Source: Shewanella electrodiphila
GTDB taxonomy: Bacteria; Pseudomonadota; Gammaproteobacteria; Enterobacterales; Shewanellaceae
DNA: 64,000 bases
Assembly: GCF_023283985.1 (NCBI RefSeq)
Contig: NZ_JAKIKU010000005.1
Span: forward strand, 248,001 to 312,000
Reading direction: 5' to 3'
The notes beneath the pieces are model-generated. The model was not told where the DNA came from, ran no database searches, and was given only the letters and a program-made list of their open reading frames with translations. The position numbers were made by a program, and so were the translations under genes. Below, piece by piece: positions 1-14,179 of the stretch. Numbering within the stretch: position 1 is the stretch's first letter; every line of letters starts with the position of its first letter.

Positions 1-2
1 AC

Positions 3-515
3 AACCGCGACTTAGCAAGAAAAGTTTGGTTTGAAATGGACCAGCAAATCTTCAATTATATTCGTGGCAAAGTCATTGAAATTGTTATTGTTGGCACAGT
101 GAGTTATATCTTTTTTGCTGTTATGGGTCTTAGATATTCTGCGTTACTAGGGGTATTAACTGGGCTTTCGGTTCTTATTCCATATGTTGGTGCCACTTTA
201 GTGACATTGCCAATCGCATTAGTCGCATTTGTACAATGGGGTGTTAGTCCAGAATTTGGCTACGTAATGATAGGTTACGGTATTATCCAAGCTTTAGATG
301 GTAATGTGTTAGTTCCTGTTTTGTTCTCAGATGCTGTCGATTTACATCCAGTTTTGATTATTGCTGCTGTGCTTGTTTTTGGTGGGCTTTGGGGTGTTTG
401 GGGCGTGTTCTTTGCAATACCTTTGGCATCTTTAGTCAAAGCAGTTATCAATGCTTGGCCTGATAATCGGCATGCTTTTGGGGAGAAGATAGATGATGAA
501 GCTAAATCGAAATAG
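3..515 (+). CDS. AI-2E family (PerM-like) membrane permease, 3' part
   Basis: The reading frame is open from the left edge, so the true start lies outside the window; the ATG at 36 is internal. About 170 residues remain. They show at least four hydrophobic segments and the C-terminal pattern of the AI-2E/UPF0118 transporter family ([11 protein letters not shown], then an [14 protein letters not shown] stretch, then a [12 protein letters not shown] helix). Members are polytopic inner-membrane proteins; some export autoinducer-2, others are Na+/H+ antiporters or PerM permeases, so the substrate cannot be assigned. The tail after the last helix is short and charged. It is followed by a 93-bp gap before the next gene. 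Confidence 0.85.
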   Translation, partial: NRDLARKVWFEMDQQIFNYIRGKVIEIVIVGTVSYIFFAVMGLRYSALLGVLTGLSVLIPYVGATLVTLPIALVAFVQWGVSPEFGYVMIGYGIIQALDGNVLVPVLFSDAVDLHPVLIIAAVLVFGGLWGVWGVFFAIPLASLVKAVINAWPDNRHAFGEKIDDEAKSK

Positions 516-608
516 ATAGCCTATAATTGTGCATTACTAGTTCAATGAGTAGATAAGTTTCAATTTTGAATCGTATTAATTTAATTATTGATGTGTTGAA
601 GGTGAAAA

Positions 609-1643
609 ATGCGAAAGTATATATTGTTTTTATTGGTTCTTGTTTTCTCTATTGCGCAAGCTAATACAGGACATAGACTAGGAGGGGATGTTTATTCTCC
701 TGAAAATACACTCTATAGTTTTAAGTTAGCACTTCAGAAATTACAAAAAAATCCAAATTTCCATAATGCAGAATTTGATATTCAAGAATCAAAAGATGGT
801 TATCCTGTTGTATTTCATGATGTAAAAAATATTTCTAGAGTCGTGCCCTATAATAATTTTAATCATGCAATTTTAAGTCGTTTGAATCAGAACATAATTA
901 GTAATAAAAGTTTCGAAGATATATCGATTTCTAATTTATATTTACATGAAATTAAGGCTTTAAAGCTAGAGAATGATGCACGAATACCTGAGCTATTTGA
1001 AGTTTTGGATACAGCTGTTGAATATGGTTTAGTAAAACCAATGCAAGTTGAGATTAAGCACTTGAACACCGACAAATGCAGAATGGAAGTAATTGAAACT
1101 GTTAGTAAATATAAAGATAGATTGAATATTAACTTTTTGGCTTTTCAGAACAAATATAACAAGTCCTTTCCAGATCCGATTCGTTGGGGTGCTGAATTTC
1201 AAAAACACGACTTTAAAGTTTATACATCTACTAAAAGAAAAGTCCCTTCCAATGTACTTAGTGCTGGAATTCCCCTTGAAGCAACAAGCTGGAAGTTTAC
1301 TACTTTAATAGACAAAAATGTTTATATTAATAATCCATCAACAAGAGTTATTGAATTTCCTATCTCAATAAATCATCAGAAAGGAAAAAGCTATGCATTA
1401 AATATTGGTTTAAGGCATGGGATAGATGATTCTGGTGATAAAGGGCTAGAAGTTCATCTTTATAATAAAAATAGAAATAAATTGAAATCATTTTTTTCTA
1501 AAAACAAAGGCTGGAAGTGGAAAACTACAGAGTTGAATGAATTTGAAAATTTGATTATTTCTATAGTTGACAAAGATACTAGTTTTAGCGGTAAATACCC
1601 TGGAAATAAAGCTCAGCTTAAAGTAAATTTAGTCGAAAAATAA
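609..1643 (+). CDS. Exported glycerophosphodiester phosphodiesterase-family protein
   Basis: 344 residues with a clear Sec signal peptide (hydrophobic core about residues 4-17, cleavage near AQA-NT). The GDPD catalytic set is visible: H22-R23, E55 and D57 in AEFDIQ, H70-D71 in VVFHD, and a later E-x-K in MQVEIKHLN, which fits hydrolysis of glycerophosphodiesters in the periplasm. Residues from about 225 onward do not look like GDPD and may be a small beta-sandwich; I do not recognise them. Codon use is noticeably more AT-rich than in neighbouring genes, suggesting acquisition. The start has AAGGTG eight bases upstream. The gene stands alone, bounded downstream by a terminator. A related non-GDPD phosphodiesterase of the same TIM-barrel fold is possible. 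Confidence 0.75.
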   Translation: MRKYILFLLVLVFSIAQANTGHRLGGDVYSPENTLYSFKLALQKLQKNPNFHNAEFDIQESKDGYPVVFHDVKNISRVVPYNNFNHAILSRLNQNIISNKSFEDISISNLYLHEIKALKLENDARIPELFEVLDTAVEYGLVKPMQVEIKHLNTDKCRMEVIETVSKYKDRLNINFLAFQNKYNKSFPDPIRWGAEFQKHDFKVYTSTKRKVPSNVLSAGIPLEATSWKFTTLIDKNVYINNPSTRVIEFPISINHQKGKSYALNIGLRHGIDDSGDKGLEVHLYNKNRNKLKSFFSKNKGWKWKTTELNEFENLIISIVDKDTSFSGKYPGNKAQLKVNLVEK

Positions 1644-1680
1644 CGACGTTAACTACCATATAAAGAATTTAAACTTTAAT

Positions 1681-1710
1681 AAAAAAGAGACTCAATTGAG
1701 TCTCTTTTTT
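1681..1710. terminator. Bidirectional terminator
   Basis: A perfect 30-bp palindrome (arms 1681-1695 and 1696-1710) with AAAAAAGAGAC on one side and GTCTCTTTTTT on the other. It lies between the convergent ends of the GDPD gene and the DUF2897 gene and can serve both strands. Confidence 0.9.
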
Positions 1711-1718
1711 TCGAAAAT

Positions 1719-1928
1719 TTAATTCTTTTCTTTGGTTTCGCTATTATTGTCAGTGGCACTTTCTGCTTTATCAATACTGTTAGCGTTGTTATCACTGTTT
1801 GGTTTTTTGGGGGCACCAAACTGAGGCATCTTAAATCTAGCACTGTATTTCAGCACTGCTAAATTACTCGCAATGATGCCAACAACTAAGATAATAATAA
1901 TCCATACTTCTATACCTGATAAATCCAT
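1719..1928 (-). CDS. Small single-span membrane protein, DUF2897 family
   Basis: 69 residues: a short N-terminus, one transmembrane helix at about residues 8-28 (WIIIILVVGIIASN), then a basic stretch (KYSARFKM) and an acidic, Asn/Ser-rich tail. The helix followed by NLAVLKYSARFKMP matches the DUF2897 pattern of small Shewanella and Vibrio membrane proteins. No function is known. It starts 27 bases after the kdsB stop codon on the same strand and probably shares its transcript. Confidence 0.75.
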   Translation of the reverse strand: MDLSGIEVWIIIILVVGIIASNLAVLKYSARFKMPQFGAPKKPNSDNNANSIDKAESATDNNSETKEKN

Positions 1929-1955
1929 GCCTACCTCAATAAATTACCAACAAGT

Positions 1956-2693
1956 TTAATCAACAGCTAAACGTTGCTCACATTTGCGAATATCTTCAGG
2001 TGTATCAACTTCTGGTGAATCAAAAGCACTGATAGCAACTTTAATTTTATGACCGTATTCTAATGCACGCAGCTGTTCTAACTTTTCTAAATCTTCTAAA
2101 CGACCCAAAGGTAACTTAGCAAAAGCATTGACGAAACGACGAGTATAAGCATAAACGCCAAGGTGCTTATAAACTGGGAAGTCATCCGTATCACGACCGA
2201 ATGGAATACACGATCGTGAAAAATACAATGCATTAAACTCATTATCGAAAACCATCTTAACGTGCAGAGGATCGTCACGTTCTTGCTTATCAATGATTTC
2301 AAAGCCTAAAGTTGCCATTTCAAACTCACCAGGGTGACGCTCAAAAAGACTGATAATTTGTTCAATTGAAATAGGGTCAATAAGTGGCTGATCACCTTGA
2401 AGGTTTATCACCAAATCATCATCTGCTATACCAAGTTGGCTAATCGCATCGTTTATTCGATCGGTACCAGAGGCCGCGTCAGGGCTCGTCATGACAACTT
2501 GACCACCAAATGACTCTACCGCTTCTTTAATTCGGTCATCATCTGTAGCAACATAAATATTATCTAATCCTTTAGCTAATGAAGCACGTTCGAAAACGTG
2601 TTGGATCATTGGCTTACCATTAATAGGTGCTAGCGGTTTGCCAGGAAAGCGGCTAGAACCATATCTAGCAGGGATTAAAAGAGTAACTTTCAT
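1956..2693 (-). CDS. kdsB: 3-deoxy-manno-octulosonate cytidylyltransferase (CMP-Kdo/Kdo8N synthetase)
   Basis: Activates Kdo, or here more likely 8-amino-Kdo, with CTP to the CMP-sugar used for lipid A inner-core synthesis in the cytoplasm. The N-terminal nucleotide-binding motif [17 protein letters not shown], the central NLQGDQPLI and the C-terminal EQLRALEYG are family hallmarks, and 245 residues is the normal length. I chose the ATG at 2693; a TTG three bases earlier is possible, but the ATG has AGG at a suitable distance. It lies downstream of kdnB and kdnA on the same strand. In Shewanella oneidensis the KdsB next to kdnA/kdnB is specific for Kdo8N, and the context supports that here. 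Confidence 0.93.
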   Translation of the reverse strand: MKVTLLIPARYGSSRFPGKPLAPINGKPMIQHVFERASLAKGLDNIYVATDDDRIKEAVESFGGQVVMTSPDAASGTDRINDAISQLGIADDDLVINLQGDQPLIDPISIEQIISLFERHPGEFEMATLGFEIIDKQERDDPLHVKMVFDNEFNALYFSRSCIPFGRDTDDFPVYKHLGVYAYTRRFVNAFAKLPLGRLEDLEKLEQLRALEYGHKIKVAISAFDSPEVDTPEDIRKCEQRLAVD

Positions 2694-2726
2694 CAATAAA
2701 CCTACTTATCTTAAAACGATAAACAA

Positions 2727-2746
2727 AAGGGCTCTAAAGAGCCCTT
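2727..2746 (-). terminator. Terminator-like hairpin between kdnB and kdsB
   Basis: AAGGGCTCT and AGAGCCCTT pair around a two-base spacer, and on the minus strand the stem is followed by TTTTGTTT. It would partly separate kdsB from the upstream kdnA-kdnB transcript. Confidence 0.7.
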
Positions 2747-2768
2747 AAAGATAGCTTTTAGGGCTAAA

Positions 2769-5120
<2,352 letters not shown>

Positions 5121-5320
5121 CTAAAAAATGCAGTGCGCGAGGTCGCGCTAAATAAACCCGAAGATTATAACTGGGTTAGGGCGTTAATTGCATTAACTAT
5201 ATGACCTTTCGCTGTGATTGTATGGCCGTTACAGTGCTTTATATTCATTAATCGCTAATTTTTATGTAAAGCAGACTAAACAAAGCGCTATAACTGTTTC
5301 TATATATGAGATAAAAACAA

Positions 5321-5347
5321 CAAAACCCACATATAAGGTGGGCTTTG
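5321..5347 (-). terminator. Terminator downstream of carbonic anhydrase
   Basis: Stem CAAA-A-CCCAC / GTGGG-C-TTTG with one A-C mismatch and a seven-base loop; on the minus strand it is followed by a T-rich run (TTGTTGTTTTT). It lies 50 bases after the can stop codon. Confidence 0.7.
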
Positions 5348-5397
5348 CTATTTGCTTATTTCAGCATGAACGGCTTATTAATTTTAGTTAATAAGCA

Positions 5398-6027
5398 TTA
5401 TTCTTCTGTTTTATTGGCATTATTATTTGCATGTTCGCTGAAGACTGTTACGTCTAGATCGGTTAATAAACCGTTGTTGATACCGTAAATCCAACCGTGA
5501 ATTGCGACTTCTTGACCACGATCCCAAGCATCTTGAACAATTGATGTGCTGGTAACATTAGCCACTTGTTCCATCACGTTCAGTTCACATAGACGATTAA
5601 AACGTTGTTGTTCATCAAGCTTCTCGAGATCTGAGCTATGTAAGCGATAAATATCTTTTAAATGACCAAGCCAGTTATCAATAAGCCCAAAACGTTCGTT
5701 ACTCATTGAGGCTTTAACGCCGCCACAACCGTAGTGACCAACAACCATAATGTGCTTAACTTTAAGGACTTCAACAGCATATTGGATGACCGATAAACAA
5801 TTTAAATCAGTATGGATAACCATATTGGCAATGTTGCGATGAACAAACACTTCACCTGGCATTAAATCAATTATCTGATTAGATGGTACGCGGCTGTCAG
5901 AGCAACCAATCCACAAATATTCAGGATTCTGTTGTTCTGCCAGTTGCTTGAAGAAATCAGGGTCTTCTTCGTTTATACGCTCAGCCCAGCGGCGATTGTT
6001 ATCAAATAGAGGCTTAAGTAATTTCAT
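5398..6027 (-). CDS. can: Beta-class carbonic anhydrase
   Basis: Interconverts CO2 and bicarbonate in the cytoplasm. All zinc ligands and the catalytic dyad of the beta class are present: Cys, Asp and Arg in [11 protein letters not shown], and His and Cys in VGHYGCGGV. The 209-residue length fits the Can/CynT group. The C-terminus ends in an Asn-rich tail ([11 protein letters not shown]). It is a single-gene unit with its own terminator. Confidence 0.95.
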   Translation of the reverse strand: MKLLKPLFDNNRRWAERINEEDPDFFKQLAEQQNPEYLWIGCSDSRVPSNQIIDLMPGEVFVHRNIANMVIHTDLNCLSVIQYAVEVLKVKHIMVVGHYGCGGVKASMSNERFGLIDNWLGHLKDIYRLHSSDLEKLDEQQRFNRLCELNVMEQVANVTSTSIVQDAWDRGQEVAIHGWIYGINNGLLTDLDVTVFSEHANNNANKTEE

Positions 6028-6175
6028 TTATTGTTATAGACCCAAATAAAAGTGAAAGATGTAGAGTGTATTTTGAACAGCTATTTAGCAGATGTTCATC
6101 ATTTTCAAGAGTATATCAGCAAATTTGATTATGCTGGTCTATCCATTTAATTTATAAATTGAAATCATTTCCCCC

Positions 6176-6985
6176 TTAACGGAGAAATGATTCCAAGGTT
6201 TGATTCACTTTTTCTGCTTGTTCAATATTTGAAAAGTGTCCCGCTTTAGCGATTTGAAGCAAGCGACTTCCTGTAATGCAGTCTTGCATTAAATAAGCCT
6301 CTAGCATTGTGCGTAATTGGTTTTGCTCTCCAATCATAATCAAACAAGGCAGTGAGAATTGTTCTACTAATTCAAGGGTGTCACGCTTATAGAAAGCCAG
6401 CGGACTGAATAAGGCGAGTTGCTCTATTTGTGTGGGCGACAAATGAATTAACTTGCTAATGAAAGCTGATTTAGCCGTTGACGTTTGTGAATTAACAAAG
6501 AACATATCAGCAATGGTGTTTGCTAGTTGCTCATGACATTGCTTCTGTTCACTGATTTGATCGACCCATGCTTGGTATTTTGCGCAATTCACTTGCGGTT
6601 CAAAACCAATGAAACTATTCGCCATGACTAGTTTTGATATCTGAGCAGGCTTTGCAAGTACCATTTCAGCAGCAATCGCACTACCCGTACCATTACCGAT
6701 CACACAACATTGATGCACATTTAAATAATCAAGTAATGATAAACAATGGTCAGCGATTGTAATAAGAGAGGTTGTACCCGTTGGCATTGAATCTGACTGT
6801 CCATGGCTCCACAAATCAACACTAATACAGCGATAGTTTTCAGAAAGTTGAGCGATCTGTGGTTGCCACATCGTGTTGTCAGCTAAAAAACCATGTACAA
6901 AAAATAGAACAGGTCCTTGTCCTACATCAGTGAAATGAAGACGTTGATTGTCGATGCTAAAGCTGTTTGATTTTGGTTGAGTCAT
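6176..6985 (-). CDS. Alpha/beta-hydrolase fold protein with altered nucleophile elbow
   Basis: 269 residues from the ATG at 6985 (a TTG 51 bases upstream would add 17 residues that do not resemble the family). The fold is clear: oxyanion loop HGFLADNTMW, a cap region, and a terminal His in KAGHFSNIE. The nucleophile elbow, normally G-x-S-x-G, reads G-N-G-T-G, so the usual Ser is Gly and no serine sits at that place. The acid position (MIGEQNQL) is also atypical. It may be a non-hydrolytic member, use another chemistry, or be inactive. No operon partner is evident; it follows the M15 peptidase gene by about 100 bases. Confidence 0.75.
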   Translation of the reverse strand: MTQPKSNSFSIDNQRLHFTDVGQGPVLFFVHGFLADNTMWQPQIAQLSENYRCISVDLWSHGQSDSMPTGTTSLITIADHCLSLLDYLNVHQCCVIGNGTGSAIAAEMVLAKPAQISKLVMANSFIGFEPQVNCAKYQAWVDQISEQKQCHEQLANTIADMFFVNSQTSTAKSAFISKLIHLSPTQIEQLALFSPLAFYKRDTLELVEQFSLPCLIMIGEQNQLRTMLEAYLMQDCITGSRLLQIAKAGHFSNIEQAEKVNQTLESFLR

Positions 6986-7087
6986 GGAGGTCTCTAAAAC
7001 ATTAAAATTAAAAAATCGTAAAACTGATTGAGTCAAAGTGCTTATGATAAATAACCGTTATTATTTTGAATGCGAATCTACTATCTA

Positions 7088-9329
<2,242 letters not shown>

Positions 9330-9499
9330 TGTGGTCTTATTTCCTTGGATCTTGTTATTGTGATTTAACCAACTCTGTTTTAATCATTACTTGTTTACAG
9401 TTGACTTAAATCCCATTGAAAATTGTAAGGTTTTGCTAAATTTTTTACGCTTATTTTATAAAGCTTTTTACTTATATTGGTTACATAACTCTTTGTTAG

Positions 9500-10009
9500 T
9501 TAAAGCTCTACAGTAAAGATGACATCTTTACCTGCAGTGACTTGTCCTTGTGCTTTTACTAGGTATTGCACATCTTCCATATTGGCCAGTACTACAGGGG
9601 TCAACAAACTCTCAACTTGATCGGTTAAGTAGTCTAAGTCAAATTGCAAAATTGGATCGCCCACTTTCACTTGCTGTCCTTCTTCGGCCAAACGTTTAAA
9701 ACCGTTACCACGAAGTTCAACCGTACCCACACCAAAATGAACAAACAGCTCTAGCCCTTGATGAGACTCAATACTGAATGCATGATTGGTTTCAAATATT
9801 TTTCCTATGGTGCCATCAATTGGCGCTAAAACCAGCTTGCCTGTTGGGTTGATAGCTAATCCATCACCGACAATCTTTTCTGCGAAAACAACGTCGGGGA
9901 CTTGTTCAATTTCTACTAGGTCGCCAGAAACAGGAGCATAAATTTCGATACCGCCAGTTAAAGCGGGTTGTCCTGAAATAAGTCGGCGTATACGGCTTAA
10001 AAATCCCAT
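9500..10009 (-). CDS. crr: PTS system glucose-specific EIIA component
   Basis: 169 residues. The phosphorylated His is in LELFVHFGVGTV, and the N-terminal APVSGDLVEIEQVPD matches EIIA-Glc. It receives phosphate from HPr and, in enteric bacteria, controls adenylate cyclase and inducer exclusion. It lies 100 bases downstream of ptsI in the classic ptsH-ptsI-crr order. No EIIBC permease gene is in the window, so here it could act mainly as a regulator. Confidence 0.95.
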   Translation of the reverse strand: MGFLSRIRRLISGQPALTGGIEIYAPVSGDLVEIEQVPDVVFAEKIVGDGLAINPTGKLVLAPIDGTIGKIFETNHAFSIESHQGLELFVHFGVGTVELRGNGFKRLAEEGQQVKVGDPILQFDLDYLTDQVESLLTPVVLANMEDVQYLVKAQGQVTAGKDVIFTVEL

Positions 10010-10109
10010 GAGATATAGCCTCTTTTTATAATGTTTTTATGGTTTTATTCTAGTGTTGTCTGATTTTTTTATAAACAATAAATATTGAAAAATACTAAAT
10101 AAAGTCAAA

Positions 10110-11804
10110 TTAACTGAATAACTGGTTTAATTGTTCTATGTGACTAAAGCCTAAAGCTTGCTGTGCTTGTCGGTAAAATTGCTGATATTGGCCATTACAG
10201 ATAGTGGCCTTAACGTCTAATAAGCTTGCGGTGTTTACACTTAGCTCATCAATTCCTAGACCGACCAATAAGCTAATTAGTTTCGTATCACTGGCTAATT
10301 CCCCACACAAACACACTTTGATTTGATGAATTTTACAGGTATCAACGGCCATCTTTATCAAGCGGATCATTGCAGGAGAGACAGGAGGGTAATCTTTTAC
10401 AAGTTCAGGATTTCCCCTGTCAGCGGCTAAGGTATATTGAGTTAAGTCATTACTACCAATACTAATAAAGTCTAACTTAGGTAAAAGGTGAGGTAAGTTA
10501 AGAACCGCTGCTGGTGTTTCAACCATGATACCAACATTGAGCTCTCCAAAGCCTTTTTCTTCTTCTACAAGTTGTTGCTTACACCAATCAATGAGTTCAA
10601 AAGCTTGTTCTAGCTCTTCTATTTGGTTCACCATTGGAAATAACAAACGGATTCGACCATGGTTTGCGGCGCGCAGTACAGCTTTAATTTGTGTGGTAAA
10701 TAACGTTTGATGTTGAAGGCTGTAGCGGATCCCACGAACGCCCAACGCTGGGTTATCTTCATATTGCTGACTCAAGCAAGGAATTTCTTTATCTGCGCCG
10801 ATATCAAACGTACGAATAGTGAGGACTTTTCCATTGAGGCTATGTAATGCATCACAATATTGTTGATATTGTTGTTTTTCATTGGGAACAGAATCAACTT
10901 GCATCAATAGAAACTCAGTTCTGAACAGTCCAATGCCCGCTGCGCCGCTGTGCTCAATTTGGGTAATGTCATTCATGCTACTGACATTGGCAAGTAAACA
11001 AACAGGGTGTCCATCACGGGTAACACTGGGTTTATCGACGTATTGTAATAATGCATCACGTCGTTTTGATTCCTGCTCTGATTTCTGCTGTAGAAGCTGC
11101 TGAGTATCAGGCGCTGGATTGATATGAAGCTCACCACTAATCGCATCGAGAATTAACGGGCTACCATCTAAAATATCATGAGTATTGAACTGACAACTGA
11201 GTAAAGCAGGTATGCCTGCCGCTTTGGCTAAAATGGCAGTGTGACTGGTTAACCCACCCGTTTGAAGCACGATACCTTTAATTTTATTTAACGGAATGGT
11301 AGCAAATTCAGCAGGTGTAATGTCTTCAGCCAGTAAAATACTGTTGTCGGTAAGCTTTGATACATCCCATTGCAAGGTGCCGTTAACGGCTGACATTAGT
11401 CGCTTGCCTAAACAAAGCACGTCATTGCTTCGATTAGCCATGTAAGGATCGTCGAGTTGGGCTAACTCTTCTGCATGCTGAGCAAAAATTCGTTCAACTG
11501 AAACGACCGCAGAAAATCTAAAACGGGTAATATAATTTTTGAGCTGCTCAGCTAAATCATCATCTTCGAGCAGCATGATATCAGCATCAATTAAATGAAA
11601 ATGCTCACTATCGGGTTCTATCTGTGTTTGGCAATGGCTCAAATGACTGGTTAGAAAGCGAATGGCTTTCGTGGCTTTTTCACACTCTTTAGCAATGTCG
11701 GCAACAGGAAGTAAACGGTAATCTACCGTTTGGTTATGCAGGTTAATATGAACTGCTTGACCGAATGCAATTCCGGGGGAGACAACAATACCTGTTACTG
11801 CCAT
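10110..11804 (-). CDS. ptsI: Phosphoenolpyruvate-protein phosphotransferase (Enzyme I)
   Basis: 564 residues, slightly shorter than the 575 of E. coli Enzyme I. It autophosphorylates from PEP and passes the phosphate to HPr. The active His is in GGLTSHTAILAKAAGIPAL; the PEP-binding barrel shows FLLMQVDSVPNE, ALGVRGIRYSL, and SIGSNDLTQYTLAADR, and the catalytic Cys is in VCLCGELA. It starts 11 bases after ptsH, in an operon. Confidence 0.96.
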   Translation of the reverse strand: MAVTGIVVSPGIAFGQAVHINLHNQTVDYRLLPVADIAKECEKATKAIRFLTSHLSHCQTQIEPDSEHFHLIDADIMLLEDDDLAEQLKNYITRFRFSAVVSVERIFAQHAEELAQLDDPYMANRSNDVLCLGKRLMSAVNGTLQWDVSKLTDNSILLAEDITPAEFATIPLNKIKGIVLQTGGLTSHTAILAKAAGIPALLSCQFNTHDILDGSPLILDAISGELHINPAPDTQQLLQQKSEQESKRRDALLQYVDKPSVTRDGHPVCLLANVSSMNDITQIEHSGAAGIGLFRTEFLLMQVDSVPNEKQQYQQYCDALHSLNGKVLTIRTFDIGADKEIPCLSQQYEDNPALGVRGIRYSLQHQTLFTTQIKAVLRAANHGRIRLLFPMVNQIEELEQAFELIDWCKQQLVEEEKGFGELNVGIMVETPAAVLNLPHLLPKLDFISIGSNDLTQYTLAADRGNPELVKDYPPVSPAMIRLIKMAVDTCKIHQIKVCLCGELASDTKLISLLVGLGIDELSVNTASLLDVKATICNGQYQQFYRQAQQALGFSHIEQLNQLFS

Positions 11805-11815
11805 AAGCCTTCCTG

Positions 11816-12073
11816 TTAGCTAAGTGTGATAAGTAATTCAGAGACAGTTTCTACTGCTTTTTCAGCCTGTTCTCCGTCAGCAAATATCTTAACAGATTGA
11901 CCTTGATATAACCCTAATGTTTGTAATTTAAACAAACTTTTGGCACTTGCTTGTTTACCATTACATTCGACAATGACGTCGCAGTCAAAGTTTTTTGCGG
12001 CTTTGACTAATAAAGCTGCTGGGCGGGTGTGGATTCCGTGGGGTGCAATAATGGTAACGGTTTTTTCGTACAT
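11816..12073 (-). CDS. ptsH: Phosphocarrier protein HPr
   Basis: 85 residues. His15 lies in PHGIHTRPAALLV and the regulatory Ser region reads KQASAKSLFKLQTLGL, both standard for HPr. It carries phosphate from Enzyme I to the EIIA proteins. First gene of ptsH-ptsI-crr; the promoter should lie in 12074-12190. Confidence 0.97.
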   Translation of the reverse strand: MYEKTVTIIAPHGIHTRPAALLVKAAKNFDCDVIVECNGKQASAKSLFKLQTLGLYQGQSVKIFADGEQAEKAVETVSELLITLS

Positions 12074-12192
12074 CTAAGCTAACTCGTTCATAAATAATAG
12101 TCAGAATAATACCGTAAACCATGGATTGCTAACAGTGAGTTTATGTTATTACTGAGCTTTGGAAGTTAAATATGATTCATCTAGCGAAGAAG

Positions 12193-12220
12193 TATGCGTG
12201 AGCAAAATCACTCACGCATA
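12193..12220 (-). terminator. Hairpin after the chemoreceptor gene
   Basis: A perfect 10-bp stem, TATGCGTGAG and CTCACGCATA, with an eight-base loop, 29 bases beyond the chemoreceptor stop codon. The T-run after it on the minus strand is weak (ACTTCTTCG), so termination may be partial. Confidence 0.55.
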
Positions 12221-12248
12221 AAAGCTGAACAAAATTAGAGAGGTAAGA

Positions 12249-13886
12249 TTAGTTAGTTTTGAATTGGCTTAAATTTTCAGTAACGCTCTGGCTAATGGTT
12301 TGTAGTGATTGCGCTGCTTCAGAGTTCGTTTCGTTAGTTCTGACTGCAATTTCAGTTAATTCAGAAATAGTGGTGATATTGCGGTTGATTTCTTCGGTAA
12401 CTTGAGACTGTTCTTCTGTTGCACTCGCCAGCTGGGTATTCATGTCACTGATATTAGCAATGACGGCTAAAATTTCAGTCATCGCTTCTTGTGACCGAAT
12501 CGCTTTAGTTTGTAACTGAATAGATTGTTCTTGGGTTTCAGTGTTGCTCTTAATCACGAGTTCAACGCCATCGTGAATATTAGTAATGATTTTATTGATC
12601 TCATTGGTTGAAGCCTGTGTGCGAGTGGCAAGGGCCCTAACTTCATCAGCAACAACTGCGAACCCGCGGCCATATTCTCCAGCACGTGCCGCTTCAATTG
12701 CTGCGTTCAACGCCAGTAAGTTGGTTTGATCAGCAATTCCGCCAATGGTGTCTAAGATTGAACTGATTTCAACTGATGATTTGCCTAAGTCATGGGTGAC
12801 ATTTTCTGCATTTTTTAGCTCAGTGACTAATAAATCCGTTTCGTGTACGGTTTCTTGCATAAAGGCATGTGACTGCTGAGCTTGCTGTTTCACATTGTTG
12901 GCGCCATCAGCTGCTTGATAAGTGTTTTGCGCCATATCATGGGTTGTTGCAAGCATTTGATTTACTGCTGTGGCAACACTTTGGGTTTCACTGTGGATTA
13001 ATTCTGCGCTTTGATTTGACTCTTCAACGGCGACTAAAAGCTGCTGCGCATCGGTATCAAGTTCTTTGCCTAATGGTTTTAGTTCTGATACTACAGCGGA
13101 AATTTTAATCACAAAATCATTAAAGGCATCAGCCATTTTGGCCACTTCATCTTTTCCACTATTATCTAAACGTTTAGATAAATCGCCTTCGCCTTTTGCG
13201 ATGTCTTCCATTGCTGCAATAGCAGCGTTAATCGGCGATGTGATAGAAATATTCAGTAGTACAAAAAAGCCAAAGATAGGAATAGAAATCAGCATCATGA
13301 TGATCAGGTAATTAATCACTACACTGCCCATGCTGTCTATGACATCACTGGAACTGCCATGCGCAATAATAGTCCAACCCCATTCAGGGTAGTATTCCGA
13401 ACCCGCTAAAATCGTTTCTACACTATTCGTTGATGATAAATTGCCTTGGTATTCAGATTGGCCTTTGGTCATTCTTCTAGCATTACTGACAAGCTCTATC
13501 AAAGGCTTCGTTCCGTCAGCAGCAATATAACTGTCAGATGAACGTCCTTCTAACATGGTATTTTCAGGAAAACTGATAATGACGTTATTTTGGTCAACAA
13601 CAGTGTAAGATTCATTCGTGCCATAACGTAAATCTGCTATTACTGATAAGGCTTGTTGTTTTATTTCTTCTGCATCAGTTTGTTGATTACTTTGGCGGGT
13701 TAATGCATTGAGAAGGGAAGTCGCGGTGGACACTTGCGCTTCAATTTGAACCTTCTTTTGATTGATGAGGTTGTTGTACTGTTCATTAATAGAAAAACTG
13801 GCAAAACATACGGTTCCTATTGCCGCGAGCGCTAACATTATGATGAGACGTTTCAAGATAGTTAATTGTCTGAGGAAGGCGATCAT
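12249..13886 (-). CDS. Methyl-accepting chemotaxis protein with single Cache domain
   Basis: 545 residues: transmembrane helix 1 (about 12-30), periplasmic single Cache-type sensor (about 35-185; [16 protein letters not shown] and GWTIIAHG), transmembrane helix 2 (about 188-212), HAMP (about 212-268) and a signalling domain whose hairpin tip reads [19 protein letters not shown]. No C-terminal CheR-docking pentapeptide is seen. Cache domains of this type often sense small carboxylates, but the ligand cannot be told from sequence. It is transcribed away from the CheX-like DUF3334 gene. Confidence 0.93.
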   Translation of the reverse strand: MIAFLRQLTILKRLIIMLALAAIGTVCFASFSINEQYNNLINQKKVQIEAQVSTATSLLNALTRQSNQQTDAEEIKQQALSVIADLRYGTNESYTVVDQNNVIISFPENTMLEGRSSDSYIAADGTKPLIELVSNARRMTKGQSEYQGNLSSTNSVETILAGSEYYPEWGWTIIAHGSSSDVIDSMGSVVINYLIIMMLISIPIFGFFVLLNISITSPINAAIAAMEDIAKGEGDLSKRLDNSGKDEVAKMADAFNDFVIKISAVVSELKPLGKELDTDAQQLLVAVEESNQSAELIHSETQSVATAVNQMLATTHDMAQNTYQAADGANNVKQQAQQSHAFMQETVHETDLLVTELKNAENVTHDLGKSSVEISSILDTIGGIADQTNLLALNAAIEAARAGEYGRGFAVVADEVRALATRTQASTNEINKIITNIHDGVELVIKSNTETQEQSIQLQTKAIRSQEAMTEILAVIANISDMNTQLASATEEQSQVTEEINRNITTISELTEIAVRTNETNSEAAQSLQTISQSVTENLSQFKTN

Positions 13887-14179
13887 AGGTACTCTTTAAA
13901 ATTTTTCAGCAATGTATTTTGCAAATATAGACAGTTTTAGTTCTAGAAAGAACATCTTATTAGTAGAAGTGTGATCAGCTGATATAAATTTACAAAATGA
14001 TACATATAGTGAGTGTTTTCAAGCACTATGACCAACTTTAGAAAAGCTTAACTATCAAACTGTTAATGCGAAGTATGTTATGTGTGTTTTTTATTTTTGC
14101 TAATGAGTTGTTTTGGCTTTGATTTATTATTCGATAAGGCTCAGAATGAAGGAAAAGTAAAACTAGGTAATATATTGTT

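Noticed and set aside
12193-12220. 10-bp inverted repeat as a regulator-binding site for ptsH
   Set aside because: It lies nearer the end of the chemoreceptor gene, with loop and spacing of an RNA hairpin; kept as a weak terminator.
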